Source of the DNA: Polaromonas sp. AET17H-212
GTDB taxonomy: Bacteria; Pseudomonadota; Gammaproteobacteria; Burkholderiales; Burkholderiaceae_C
Reading direction: 5' to 3'
DNA: 64,000 bases
Assembly (NCBI RefSeq): GCF_002379085.1
Contig: NZ_NBZW01000020.1
Coordinates: 22,762 to 86,761, forward strand
The notes beneath the pieces were generated by a model. The model worked only from the letters and a program-made list of their open reading frames with translations. It did no database searches and had not been told where the DNA came from. Below, in pieces: positions 18,014 through 26,794 of the stretch. Both the position numbers and the translations under genes were made by a program. How positions within the stretch are numbered: position 1 is the stretch's first letter; every line of letters begins with the position of its first letter.

Positions 18014-18388
18014 ATGAGCACTTTTCACGCCGTTGTCTGGATTGACCAGTCCGAAGCCCATGTGGTGATGTTTGACCACGAACACATGGACGCGCAGCGC
18101 ATCAAGTCGCGCACACACCACAAGCACCAGGGCAAGGTTGACGACAGCGCCGCCTTTTTTGCCGACGTCGCCCGGGCACTGAACGGCACCCATGAAGTCC
18201 TGCTCACCGGCCCCGGCCTGGTGCGCAACCAGTTCCGCGACTGGTGCAGCAGCCACCTGCCGGCCGTGGCCGACAGCGTGGTGGACTCGGTGGTCACCGA
18301 CCATCCGAGCGACGCCCAGCTGGTCGCCCTGGCTCGCCAGTACTTCAAGAAGTTCGACAACATGGCGGCCGATCCTTCGACCGTCTGA
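18014..18388 (+). CDS. eRF1-like 'translational machinery' family protein
   Basis: A 124-residue protein beginning MSTFHAVVWIDQSEAHVVMF, with mid-region HKHQGKVDD and a later EVLLTGPGLVRNQF. It belongs to the small proteobacterial family often annotated as translational machinery protein with an eRF1 domain-1-like fold. Its role is unknown. The distance to the upstream DksA-like gene is set by the pyrimidine repeat, so the two may share a transcript. Confidence 0.75.
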   Translation: MSTFHAVVWIDQSEAHVVMFDHEHMDAQRIKSRTHHKHQGKVDDSAAFFADVARALNGTHEVLLTGPGLVRNQFRDWCSSHLPAVADSVVDSVVTDHPSDAQLVALARQYFKKFDNMAADPSTV

Positions 18389-18448
18389 GCGCCGGATTTT
18401 TTCGCCGGGGCAGCACCCGGCCACGCACAGGCTGCTATCCTTGACCGG

Positions 18449-18862
18449 ATGCGCAGCCTGTTTCATTTCGCCTTCAATGTCACCAATCTCGACGAGGCCC
18501 GCCGCTTCTACGGCGGCGTGCTCGGTTGCGGCGAAGGCCGCAGCACCGAGCACTGGGTTGATTTCGACTTCATGGGCCACCAGCTCTCGCTGCACCTGGG
18601 CCCGCCGTTCAAGACCGAACGCACCGGCCATGTCGGCGACACGCTGGTGCCCATGCCGCATTTCGGGCTGGTCCTGGCACTGCCCGACTGGCAGGCCATG
18701 GCCGAGCGCCTGCAGGCCGCCGGCACCGACTTCCTGTTTGCGCCGCAGGTGCGTTTTGAAGGCCAGCCGGGCGAGCAGTGGACCATGTTTTTCTGCGACC
18801 CCTTTGGCAACCCGCTGGAGATCAAGGGCTTCCGCGACCTGAACGCTGTTTACGCCGCCTGA
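18449..18862 (+). CDS. VOC/glyoxalase-fold family protein
   Basis: A 137-residue protein of the vicinal oxygen chelate fold. FHFAFNVTNLDEARRFYGGV carries the first metal-ligand His; HQLSLHLG and FFCDPFGNPLEIKGF supply the others, including the terminal Glu. It may be a metalloenzyme of the dioxygenase-like or resistance subfamily; the substrate is not predictable. Confidence 0.85.
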   Translation: MRSLFHFAFNVTNLDEARRFYGGVLGCGEGRSTEHWVDFDFMGHQLSLHLGPPFKTERTGHVGDTLVPMPHFGLVLALPDWQAMAERLQAAGTDFLFAPQVRFEGQPGEQWTMFFCDPFGNPLEIKGFRDLNAVYAA

Positions 18863-18903
18863 GGATGGGCCGGTGAACATGCCAGCGCGGGAGCTCTTCA
18901 ATC

Positions 18904-19012
18904 AAGCAGGGGCCGCGGGACCGGCTTTGCCGGACCGCAGGCGCAGCGCCCCTCTTCCCGTGCAAGGGGCAGCGAGCTGCCGCAGGCTCGCAGTGAGTGA
19001 GCGTGGGGGCTG
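18904..19012 (+). repeat. Family-II dispersed repeat
   Basis: Reads AAGCAGGGGCCGCGGGACC, then CCGCAGGCGCAGCGCCCCTC, ending CAGTGAGTGAGCGTGGGGGC. It matches the copy at 53710 in the same order and the reverse complements at 57734 and, partly, inside putA. It fills the gap between the VOC gene and the MarC-family gene. Confidence 0.75.
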
Positions 19013-19014
19013 AC

Positions 19015-19620
19015 ATGAATTACACCTTCGCTTCGGCCACCATCCTGCTGCTGCTGATCACCGATCCGCTCGGCAACATCCCGATTTTTGCCAATGCGCT
19101 GCGCCACGTCGCGCCCGAGCGGCGTGCCTTCGTGATCCTGCGCGAGGTGCTGATCGCCTTTTTGCTGCTGCTGGCCTTCATGTTCGTCGGCGACCGCTTC
19201 CTGCGCGTGATGAACCTCAGCGAGCTGTCGCTGCAGATCGCCGGCGCGGTCATCCTGTTTTTGATCGCCTTGCGCATGATCTTCCCGGATGAGCGCCCGG
19301 TGACCGAGCCCCTGCAGGGCGAACCCCTGATCGTGCCGCTGGCCATCCCGGCGCTGGCCGGGCCTTCAGCGCTGGCCACGGTGCTGCTGCTGGTGTCGCA
19401 GGCACCGGCCCGGCGCATGGAGTGGGTGGCCGCGCTGTGCGTCACCATGGCCGTGTGCGCCGTGGTGCTGGTGCTGGCCGAACGCATCCAGCGGGTGCTG
19501 GGCGACCGTCTGGTGACGGCCTTCGAACGCCTGATGGGCCTGATCCTGGTGGCGATTTCGGTCGAGATGCTGCTGCGCGGCATCCAGCTGTTTATCGTCC
19601 AGACGCGCGCCGCAGGCTGA
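19015..19620 (+). CDS. MarC/YhgN-family integral membrane protein
   Basis: A 201-residue protein with six hydrophobic segments. The signature TDPLGNIPIF lies in the first segment and AIPALAGPSALATVLLL in the middle, typical of MarC-like proteins. The family is not a proven multidrug efflux system; its function is unsettled. The ATG at 19015 is chosen over an upstream GTG because the first helix starts there. It lies directly after a family-II repeat. Confidence 0.88.
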   Translation: MNYTFASATILLLLITDPLGNIPIFANALRHVAPERRAFVILREVLIAFLLLLAFMFVGDRFLRVMNLSELSLQIAGAVILFLIALRMIFPDERPVTEPLQGEPLIVPLAIPALAGPSALATVLLLVSQAPARRMEWVAALCVTMAVCAVVLVLAERIQRVLGDRLVTAFERLMGLILVAISVEMLLRGIQLFIVQTRAAG

Positions 19621-19640
19621 CGCGCGCGGCGCGCCGCCCC

Positions 19641-20657
19641 TTATTTGGCCGGTGCGGCCGGAACGATCTTCTGTTCGATCGCGCCGAAAATCAGCTCGCC
19701 GTCCTTGCCCTTCATTTCGATGCGGATGGTGTCGCCGTATTTCATGAAGGCCGTTGAAGGCTTGCCGTCCTGGATAGTCTCGATCGCGCGCTTTTCCGCG
19801 ATGCAGCTGTAACCCTTGGGCCAGTCGGTTTTGCCCTTGACCTCGACACCCTTGTTGCTGACGGTGCCGGAGCCGATGATGGAGCCGGCGCGCACATTGC
19901 GGGTCTTGCAGATGTGGGCGATCAGCTGGCCGAAGTGAAAAGTCATCTCCGGCCCGGCGTCACACATGCCGACCTTGCGGCCGTTCCAGGTGCTTTGCAG
20001 GGTCAGGTTCAGGCGGCCGTGGTCCCAGGCGTCGCCGAGTTCGTCCAGCGTCACCGCGACCGGGCTGAAGGCCGTGGCCGGCTTGCTCTGGAAAAAACCA
20101 AAACCCTTGGCCAGCTCGTTGGGGATCAGGTTGCGCAGGCTCACGTCGTTGGCCAGCATCACCAGGCGGATGCCTTCGAGCGCCTGCTCGGGCGTGCTGG
20201 TCATGGGCACGTCGCCGGTGATGACCGCGACTTCGGCTTCGAAGTCGATGCCGTAGTCCTCACTGGGGCAGACCACGTCGTCGCAGGGGCCGATGAAGTC
20301 GTCGCTGCCGCCCTGGTACATCAGCGGGTCCTTGTAGAAGCTGTCGGGCACCTCGGAGTCGCGCGCCTTGCGCACCAGCTCCACATGGTTGATGTAGGCC
20401 GAACCGTCGGCCCACTGGTAGGCGCGCGGCAATGGGGCCATGCAGCGTGCCGGCTCAAACGGAAAGGCGTGGCGCGCCTTGCCGTTGTTCAGCGTCTCGT
20501 ACAGGTCCTGCAATTGCGGGGCAAGGAAGTTCCAGTCGTCGAGTACCTGCTGCAATTTGGTGGCAATGCCCGTCGCATAATGGGCCGTCGACAGGTCGCG
20601 CGAGACAACCACGAGCTGGCCGTCACGTGAGCCGTCTTTGTAGGTAGCAAGTTTCAT
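19641..20657 (-). CDS. Fumarylacetoacetate hydrolase family protein
   Basis: A 338-residue FAH-superfamily enzyme. The metal site is visible in DFEAEVAVITGDV (Glu pair) and VMLANDVSLRNLI (Asp), and RAGSIIGSGTVSNKG is the C-terminal catalytic loop. It hydrolyses a C-C bond in 2,4-diketo acids; fumarylacetoacetate or fumarylpyruvate are candidates, and no ring-cleavage dioxygenase is adjacent to decide. The ATG at 20657 has AGAGGAAA upstream. It is divergent from an IclR-type regulator that probably controls it. Confidence 0.88.
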   Translation of the reverse strand: MKLATYKDGSRDGQLVVVSRDLSTAHYATGIATKLQQVLDDWNFLAPQLQDLYETLNNGKARHAFPFEPARCMAPLPRAYQWADGSAYINHVELVRKARDSEVPDSFYKDPLMYQGGSDDFIGPCDDVVCPSEDYGIDFEAEVAVITGDVPMTSTPEQALEGIRLVMLANDVSLRNLIPNELAKGFGFFQSKPATAFSPVAVTLDELGDAWDHGRLNLTLQSTWNGRKVGMCDAGPEMTFHFGQLIAHICKTRNVRAGSIIGSGTVSNKGVEVKGKTDWPKGYSCIAEKRAIETIQDGKPSTAFMKYGDTIRIEMKGKDGELIFGAIEQKIVPAAPAK

Positions 20658-20790
20658 CAGTTTCCTCTGTTCTGGGGGCGGCTGGGTCGCCTGATGGCAC
20701 ACGACGTGCACACGGCGTACCCACGGCAATACAGTTACGATAAGTGAAATCAGTTTACCTAAATGTAATTTTCAATTTTAATCGAATTCC
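20658..20790. promoter_or_regulatory. Divergent promoter region between FAH-family gene and iclR-type gene
   Basis: 133 bases, with an AT-rich block (about 20735-20790: GATAAGTGAAATCAG, TTTACCTAAATGTAATTTTC) unlike the GC-rich surroundings. Near-repeats of AATTTTCAATTTTAA are present. The placement suits an IclR operator serving both directions; I could not define a precise site. Confidence 0.45.
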
Positions 20791-21666
20791 ATGAAAGAGC
20801 GAAAACACCTTCTGGCGGACGACCTGCCCGCACTGCCCACGCAACGCGCGGGCATCCAGTCGGTGGAAGTGGGCTTCAGCCTGCTGCAGGTGCTCAGCGC
20901 CTCGCCGGGCGCGCTGATGCTGCGCGACCTGGCTGCCGCTGCCGGCATGAGTGCCGCCAAGGCGCACCGCTACCTCGTGAGTTTCCAGCGGCTGGAGCTG
21001 GTGACCCAGGACCCGGGCACCACGCGTTACGACCTCGGCCCGGCGGCGCTCAAGCTGGGCCTGGCCTCGCTGTCGCGGCTGGACAGCGTCAAGCTCGCGC
21101 GCCAGCGCCTGGGGCCGCTGATGGAGCAGATCGGCCAGACCCTGGCGCTGGCGGTGTGGGGCAACCAGGGGCCGACCATCGTGCATTGGGAAGAGTCGCC
21201 GCAGGCCGTGACCGTCAATTTGCGCCTCGGTGATGTCATGCCCCTGCTGTCCTCGGCCACCGGCCTGTGTTTCTCCGCCTTCATGGCGCAGCCGGCCGGC
21301 AGCCGCGGCGAAAAAAGCCCGACCACCCGGCCGCCCGCGCAGGATCGCCTGACGCCGCTGCTCCGGGACGAACTCGCGCGCATGCACAAGCTCGCCCGCA
21401 AGGACGTGCCCAAGACCATGGCCGAGGTCACCGCGCTGCTGGAAGAGGTGCGCCGGCGCGGCCTGGCCCGCGTGGTGGACACCCTGCTGCCCGGCGTGGC
21501 CGGCTTTTGCGCGCCGGTGTTCGACGCCGACGGCCACCTGGTGCTGGGCATGGTGGCGATGGGCTCACTGGCCAACTTCGACCCTGCCTGGGACGGCGCC
21601 GTGGCCCGGCCGCTGGCGGCGGCGGCACGGCAACTTTCCGCCGATCTGGGATTCACAGGGGCATGA
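20791..21666 (+). CDS. IclR-family transcriptional regulator
   Basis: A 291-residue regulator. The N-terminal winged helix (about 25-80; SVEVGFSLLQVLSA, LRDLAAAAGMSAAKAHRYL) is followed by the IclR effector domain (GQTLALAVWGNQGPTIVHWE, then GVAGFCAPVFDADGHLVLGM). It is transcribed away from the FAH-family hydrolase, so that enzyme's substrate is a likely effector. Its stop overlaps the next gene's start (ATGA). Confidence 0.9.
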   Translation: MKERKHLLADDLPALPTQRAGIQSVEVGFSLLQVLSASPGALMLRDLAAAAGMSAAKAHRYLVSFQRLELVTQDPGTTRYDLGPAALKLGLASLSRLDSVKLARQRLGPLMEQIGQTLALAVWGNQGPTIVHWEESPQAVTVNLRLGDVMPLLSSATGLCFSAFMAQPAGSRGEKSPTTRPPAQDRLTPLLRDELARMHKLARKDVPKTMAEVTALLEEVRRRGLARVVDTLLPGVAGFCAPVFDADGHLVLGMVAMGSLANFDPAWDGAVARPLAAAARQLSADLGFTGA

Positions 21667-22733
21667 ACACCCCGACCGCCCGGCAAGCCCCAGCGCTGCC
21701 GGCGCGACCCCTGATCGCCCTGACCTCGCTGGTGGTGCTGGCCCATGTCCTGCTGCTGCAGGCGGCGCCGCTGGCGTGGGGGCCGGTGCCCGACCCGCAG
21801 GCGACGGCGCCGCGCCCCTTCATCACGCGAACGCTGGAGATCAAGCCAGAACCGGTCGTGGCCAGCGCGCCCGCCGCCCCACCGGTGCGCCCGCGCCCGG
21901 TCCGGCGTCGCGCCCCTGTTTCACAGGAAAATCGGGCACCAGCCCCCGATCTGCAAGCGCCGACAGCTATCGAATCCATAGCATCTCCAGCCGCTGGCAG
22001 CACGGCCCCGGTCGACCCGCCGAGCCCGCCGCCAGAGGCCACCGCGACCACTCCCGTGGAAGCGGCGCCTCCCCTGCCCGGCGCCAGCACGGCCCTGACC
22101 ATCCCCGGCTCGGTGCGGCTGAAATACGCGATGACGGGCCGCTCAAAAAACATGGACTACAGCGCCTTTGCCCAACTCGACTGGCTGCAGGACGGCCAGA
22201 CCTATGACGCCAAGATGGTGGTCAGCGCCCTGTTCCTGGGATCGCGCAGCATGACCAGCAGCGGCCGCATCACTGCCGACGGCCTGGCGCCGACGCGTTT
22301 TCTGGACAAGGCGCGCAGCGAACGCGCCGCCCATTTCCAGGCCGACCAGGGCAAGATCAGCTTCAGTGCCAACACGCCCGATGCTCCCTGGCTGCGCGGC
22401 GCACAGGACCGCCTGAGTGTTTTCCTGCAACTGGGCAGCCTGCTCGCCGGCGCCCCGGCCAGTTACCCGGTCGGCGCCAGCGTGTCGCTGTACACCGCCG
22501 GCCCGCGCGAGGCCGACACCTGGACCTTCACGGTCGAGGCCGAGGAAACCCTCAGGCTGCCCGCCGGCGAAGCCGCCACGCTCAAGCTCACGCGCAAGCC
22601 GCAGCGCGACTACGACCAGACCGTCGAAATCTGGTTCGCGCCCGCCATGGACTACCTGCCGGTGCGCAGCCGCATCACCCAGCAGAACGGCGACTTCATC
22701 GACCAGCAACTGCGCGTGGTCGAAAAACCCTGA
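21663..22733 (+). CDS. DUF3108 exported protein with Pro/Ala-rich linker
   Basis: A 356-residue protein. An N-terminal signal or anchor helix (LIALTSLVVLAHVLLLQAA) precedes a long Pro/Ala/Thr linker (about 40-145) and a C-terminal DUF3108 domain (about 150-356; IPGSVRLKYAMTG, AGPREADTWTFTVEAEE). The N-terminal half resembles a TonB-like spanning linker. Linker residues TAIESIASPAAG are encoded by a degenerate family-I repeat (21963-21995). Function unknown; the domain is predicted beta-rich and periplasmic. It overlaps iclR by four bases. Confidence 0.8.
   Translation: MNTPTARQAPALPARPLIALTSLVVLAHVLLLQAAPLAWGPVPDPQATAPRPFITRTLEIKPEPVVASAPAAPPVRPRPVRRRAPVSQENRAPAPDLQAPTAIESIASPAAGSTAPVDPPSPPPEATATTPVEAAPPLPGASTALTIPGSVRLKYAMTGRSKNMDYSAFAQLDWLQDGQTYDAKMVVSALFLGSRSMTSSGRITADGLAPTRFLDKARSERAAHFQADQGKISFSANTPDAPWLRGAQDRLSVFLQLGSLLAGAPASYPVGASVSLYTAGPREADTWTFTVEAEETLRLPAGEAATLKLTRKPQRDYDQTVEIWFAPAMDYLPVRSRITQQNGDFIDQQLRVVEKP
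21963..21995 (+). repeat. Degenerate family-I repeat inside the DUF3108 linker
   Basis: AGCTATCGAATCCATAGCAT preserves the GCTAT..ATAGC palindrome. It is read in frame in the low-complexity linker, where an insertion would be harmless. Confidence 0.5.
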
Positions 22734-22871
22734 CCTCCGCCGGCGCCACCGCGTCTCTTTCCTTCACGACGTGATTTTTTTGGCATTTCGGGGCATTTCA
22801 GGGATTAACCCTGTGGCTCTTGAACTCCGCCCGGCCGTTGATATATATGAACACAAGAAGGAAACCACACC

Positions 22872-23153
22872 ATGCAAATGCTCTACGACTCCGAATCCTT
22901 TGCGGTGGTACAGATTCACGCCAACGCCCCAGAGGAGTCTGCCCCCGCCTTGGCCGTGCCCCAGCTGGCCCGCAACGGCTTTGAAATTGTCGACAAACGC
23001 TCCGGCAAGGAGGTCTACCTGGACGGCTCCTGGGCCGAGCTGTTCCAGCAGCGCCTGAACGTCTGGCAAAAAAACACGCCGACGCAGGAAGAAGTCGAGG
23101 ACATGCTCGAAAGTTATGCCGAACTGGCGCACACGCCGGTGGGGCTGCACTGA
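22872..23153 (+). CDS. DUF3567 family protein
   Basis: A 93-residue protein starting MQMLYDSESFAVVQIHANAP, with GFEIVDKRSGKEVYLDG in the centre and a helical tail. The family is restricted to beta-proteobacteria and uncharacterised. RBS AGAAGGAAA. A hairpin (CATGCCGCG..CGCGGCATG) at about 23170-23198 follows but lacks a T run. Confidence 0.85.
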   Translation: MQMLYDSESFAVVQIHANAPEESAPALAVPQLARNGFEIVDKRSGKEVYLDGSWAELFQQRLNVWQKNTPTQEEVEDMLESYAELAHTPVGLH

Positions 23154-23251
23154 AACGACCCGAGGTGCCATGCCGCGCTTGTCGTGGCGCGGCATGCCCG
23201 CACCACGCCGGCACATGCCAGCCGTGAAGGCGCGGACTCAGTCCGCCGGAA

Positions 23252-24310
23252 TCAATCGGCCTTGTAAAGCCAGCGGTACAGCGGTGCCACCAAAATAAGC
23301 ACGGCCACAAGCCGGCACACCTGAAACGCCGTGACCACCGGCACACCGAGCTGCAGCACCTTGGCGGTGATGGCCATCTCGGCGATACCGCCCGGTGAGG
23401 TCCCCAGAATCAGCGTGGCCAGCGGCAAGCCGGTGGCCCATGCCAGCAGCGCGGCGAAACCGCTGCAGAGCACCAGCATGACCAGGGTGCCCAGCACCAC
23501 CGACGCCATCCAGCGCGGCGCGGCGTGCAGAAAGGTCGGTGAAAACCGCACGCCCAGACCCACGGCGATCAGCAGTTGCGCGGTGTTGGTCAGCCAGGGC
23601 GGAATGCCCGACAGGTGCAGGCTGGCCATGGTCAGGCCCATGGTCACCAGCAGCGGCCCCATGAACCACGGGTTGGCCCGGCCCAGCCGAAGCATCAGCC
23701 AGGCGCCTGCAGCAGTGGCCAGGGCCAGCGCGGCCAGCCCCGGTCCGCTCACCGCGCGCAGCACCGGCGGGTTCAGGTCCAGGCCATGCAGTCCGCTGAA
23801 CTGCATTGCAAACGGAATCGTCACCGTGACCAGCAGCAGCCGCAGGCTGTGCGAGGCCGCCACCAGGTCAGTGCGTGCATGGGCACGTTCGGCCAGCAGG
23901 GTCATCTCGGAAGCACCGCCTATGGCCCCCGCGAAATAACTGGTGGCACGCATCGCCGGCGCCGGCACGCCGGGCATGCGCGGCGCGTTGACACGGTGCA
24001 ACCAGCCGCCAAAGGCCAGGCCCAGCCCCAGCGCCCAGACAATCGCCAGCGCGATGGCCCACCACAGGCTGCCCACCAGCGCGGTCACCTGCGGCGTGAA
24101 GTACAGGCCCAGCGCCGTGCCGATCACCCACTGGCCGGTGTTGTTCAGCGGCCGCCAGTTGGCGGTCGGCGCACCGGCGATCGCGGCGCAGGCCGTGGCC
24201 AGCAGCGGACCAATCATCCACGGCAGGGGCGTCCCGATCCAGACGCAGAGCCAGGCGCCGGCCAGCGCCAGCAGCAGGGAGAAAACAACATGAAACGGCT
24301 TGAGACGCAT
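23252..24310 (-). CDS. AbrB-family membrane transporter
   Basis: A 352-residue protein with about ten hydrophobic helices and the internal duplication typical of the family: TPLPWMIGPLLATACAAI in the first half matches ANPWFMGPLLVTMGLTMASL in the second. SYFAGAIGGASEMTLL and LGTSPGGIAEMAITAKVL are the paired conserved motifs. Often annotated as putative ammonia monooxygenase, which is not supported. The ATG at 24310 is preferred; an upstream TTG at 24337 is possible. Substrate unknown. Confidence 0.85.
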   Translation of the reverse strand: MRLKPFHVVFSLLLALAGAWLCVWIGTPLPWMIGPLLATACAAIAGAPTANWRPLNNTGQWVIGTALGLYFTPQVTALVGSLWWAIALAIVWALGLGLAFGGWLHRVNAPRMPGVPAPAMRATSYFAGAIGGASEMTLLAERAHARTDLVAASHSLRLLLVTVTIPFAMQFSGLHGLDLNPPVLRAVSGPGLAALALATAAGAWLMLRLGRANPWFMGPLLVTMGLTMASLHLSGIPPWLTNTAQLLIAVGLGVRFSPTFLHAAPRWMASVVLGTLVMLVLCSGFAALLAWATGLPLATLILGTSPGGIAEMAITAKVLQLGVPVVTAFQVCRLVAVLILVAPLYRWLYKAD

Positions 24311-24419
24311 CCGGGGCAAAAAGGAGGTGAGGGGCAAGAAGGGCAGGGCATTGGCCGGCAGGCAGCCACCGGATTTCAGATGGGGCTAGTATCGCCCTGA
24401 GAGTCTCTCCGAGAATGCC

Positions 24420-25304
24420 ATGAACACCGCCCCACCCACCCTTCAACACACACGCCGGCGCCTTGCCGCCCTGGTCCCGCTGCTGCTCGTGCTGCTGGCC
24501 GCCTGCGCCAAGGCGCCCGAGCCGCGGCTGTTTCCGCATGCGCCGAATGACATCACGGCACGCACCGAGGCCCTGCTGCCTGCCGACGTGATCCTGCTCG
24601 GCGAGCAGCACGATGCGGCCGAGCACCAGGACATCCAGCGTCAGGTCATCGAGTACCTGGCGGTGCGCGGCCAGCTGGCCGCCGTGGCGCTGGAGATGGC
24701 CGAGGCCGGCACCAGCACTGCGGCCCTGAAATCGAACAGCACCCAGCTGCAGGTGCAGGCCGCCCTGGGCTGGAACCACAAGAACTGGCCCTGGGCGGCG
24801 TACGGCCCGGCCGTGATGGCTGCCGTCAAGGCCGGCGTGCCGGTGCTGGGCGCCAACCTGCCGGCGGCGCAGATGCGCGAAGCCATGGCCGACGGCCGGC
24901 TGGACCAGCCCCTGCCCGGCCCCGCGCTCAAGGCCCAGCAGCAGCTGATACGCATCGGCCACTGCGGCTTGTTGCCGGAGGACCGGATCTCCCCGATGAC
25001 ACGCATCCAGATCGCGCGCGACATCCGCATGGCGAACACGCTGCAGCAGGCGGCCCTGCCCGGGAAAACCGTGGTGTTGCTGGCCGGCAGCGGCCATGTC
25101 AACCGCACGCTGGGCGTGCCCCAGCACCTGCCGCCCGGCCTCCAGGCCAAGGCCATACAGCTACGCGCCGGTCCGGCCACAAGCGCGCCGGATGCGCGCC
25201 GGGAGGCCGACAGCAGGCCGGCGTTTGATGCCGTCTGGCCGACACCGGCTGTACCCGCGCAGGACTACTGCGCAACGCTGAAAGACAAATTCAGCGGGCA
25301 GTAG
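24420..25304 (+). CDS. ChaN-family haem-binding lipoprotein
   Basis: A 294-residue lipoprotein. The signal peptide ends in LLAAC, a clean lipobox. The ChaN/Tiki core follows: DVILLGEQHD with the conserved His, LAAVALEMAE, and late VVLLAGSGHVNRTLGVP. In Campylobacter, ChaN binds haem as a dimer; TIKI relatives are proteases. An iron/haem role is an inference from the family. No haem transport genes are adjacent. Confidence 0.85.
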   Translation: MNTAPPTLQHTRRRLAALVPLLLVLLAACAKAPEPRLFPHAPNDITARTEALLPADVILLGEQHDAAEHQDIQRQVIEYLAVRGQLAAVALEMAEAGTSTAALKSNSTQLQVQAALGWNHKNWPWAAYGPAVMAAVKAGVPVLGANLPAAQMREAMADGRLDQPLPGPALKAQQQLIRIGHCGLLPEDRISPMTRIQIARDIRMANTLQQAALPGKTVVLLAGSGHVNRTLGVPQHLPPGLQAKAIQLRAGPATSAPDARREADSRPAFDAVWPTPAVPAQDYCATLKDKFSGQ

Positions 25305-25324
25305 CCCCGGCCACGCTCAGGCGT

Positions 25325-26665
25325 TCAGGCGTTCTTCTTGATGGAGTCCGCCACCACACTGACGATGCGCTCGATGTGCTCTTTTTCCACGATGTAAGGC
25401 GGGCAGATCACGATATTGTCGGCCGCCGGGCGCACCAGCACGCCGTGTTTGAAGCAGTCCATGAAGATGTCGTAAGCGCGTTTGCCCGGTGCACCGGCGA
25501 TGGACGTCAGCTCCACCGCACCGGCCAGGCCCAGGCTGCGGATGCCGACCACATTGGGCAGGCCCTTGAAGCCGCTGTGCATGGCGTCGCCGAGCACGGT
25601 GCCCATCTGTCCGGCGCGTTCAAACAGCTTTTCTTCCTTGAACAGGCCCAGCGTGGCAATCGCCGCGGCGCAGGCCACCGGATGGCCCGAGTAGGTGTAG
25701 CCGTGGAAAAACTCCACCGCATGGGCCGGGCTGTCGGCATTGGCGTCCATCATGGTGTTGTAGATGCGGTCGGAACAGATCACGCCGCCCAGCGGGATCA
25801 CGCCGTTGGTCACGCATTTGGCGAAGTTCAGCATGTCGGGCACCACGCCGTAATAGTCGGCGCCGAAGTTGGTGCCCATGCGGCCGAAACCGGTGATGAC
25901 CTCGTCAAAAATCAGCAGGATGCCGTGTTTGTCGCAGATCTCGCGCAGGCGCTTGAGGTAACCCTTGGGCGGCAGGTACCAGCCGGCGCTGCCGGCCACC
26001 GGCTCGACGATCACGGCCGCGATGTTGCTGGCGTCGTGCAGCGGCAAAATGCGCTGCTCGAGTTCCAGCAGGATGTCCTCTTCCCAGACCGGCTCGGCGC
26101 CGTGGATGTAAGCGTGTTTGACCGGGTCGTGGATGAAACGCATGTGGTCCACGCGCGGCAGGAAGGCCGAGCCGTAGACCTTGCGGTTGGCCGGAATGCC
26201 GCCCACACTCATGCCGCCGAAACCAACGCCGTGGTAGCCTTTTTCGCGGCCGATGAAGACATTGCGGTGGCCCTCGCCGCGCGCGCGGTGGTAGGCCAGC
26301 GCCACCTTGAGCGAGGTGTCGGCCGCTTCCGAGCCGGAATTGCAGAACAGCACCTGGTTCAGGTCACCGGGTGCCATGCCGGCAATCAGGTCGGCGGCCT
26401 TGAAGGCCTGGTCGTTGCTGGCCTGGAAGGCGGTCGCGTAGTCCAGTGTGTCGAGCTGCTTCTTGATGGCTTCGTTGATCGGCTTGCGGTTGTGGCCGGC
26501 GCCCACGCACCACAGGCTGGAAATGCCGTCGAGCACCTGCTTGCCGTCGTGCGTCGTGAAAAACATGCCATCGGCTTTCACAAAAACCCGCGGGTCCTTC
26601 TTGAAGCTGCGGTTCGGTGTGAAGGGCAACCACTGGTGGTCCATGTTGAAGTCTTGATAGGCCAT
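25325..26665 (-). CDS. Class III omega-amino acid:pyruvate aminotransferase
   Basis: A 446-residue PLP enzyme. LVFNSGSE-type phosphate loop (VLFCNSGSEAADTSLKVAL), GYHGVGFGGMSVGG, LLIFDEVITGFGRMG (Asp to the PLP ring), and FAKCVTNGVIPLGGV with the Schiff-base lysine. It matches beta-alanine:pyruvate aminotransferases. RBS GGAGATTTC. It is divergent from purU. Confidence 0.93.
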   Translation of the reverse strand: MAYQDFNMDHQWLPFTPNRSFKKDPRVFVKADGMFFTTHDGKQVLDGISSLWCVGAGHNRKPINEAIKKQLDTLDYATAFQASNDQAFKAADLIAGMAPGDLNQVLFCNSGSEAADTSLKVALAYHRARGEGHRNVFIGREKGYHGVGFGGMSVGGIPANRKVYGSAFLPRVDHMRFIHDPVKHAYIHGAEPVWEEDILLELEQRILPLHDASNIAAVIVEPVAGSAGWYLPPKGYLKRLREICDKHGILLIFDEVITGFGRMGTNFGADYYGVVPDMLNFAKCVTNGVIPLGGVICSDRIYNTMMDANADSPAHAVEFFHGYTYSGHPVACAAAIATLGLFKEEKLFERAGQMGTVLGDAMHSGFKGLPNVVGIRSLGLAGAVELTSIAGAPGKRAYDIFMDCFKHGVLVRPAADNIVICPPYIVEKEHIERIVSVVADSIKKNA

Positions 26666-26794
26666 GGCGAAATCTCCTGCTAAAAAATGGGGCAGCCGGG
26701 TATTGGCGGTAGATCATGCATTCTGGCACTCCCGGCGACAATGTGCTTTCCGGCAAGCACCTGGTGGCCGGCCACCTGCGACAATTCATCCCCC

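Noticed and set aside
23252..24310. Ammonia monooxygenase, a common label for this family
   Set aside because: The protein is a duplicated AbrB-type membrane transporter with no metal-site motifs.
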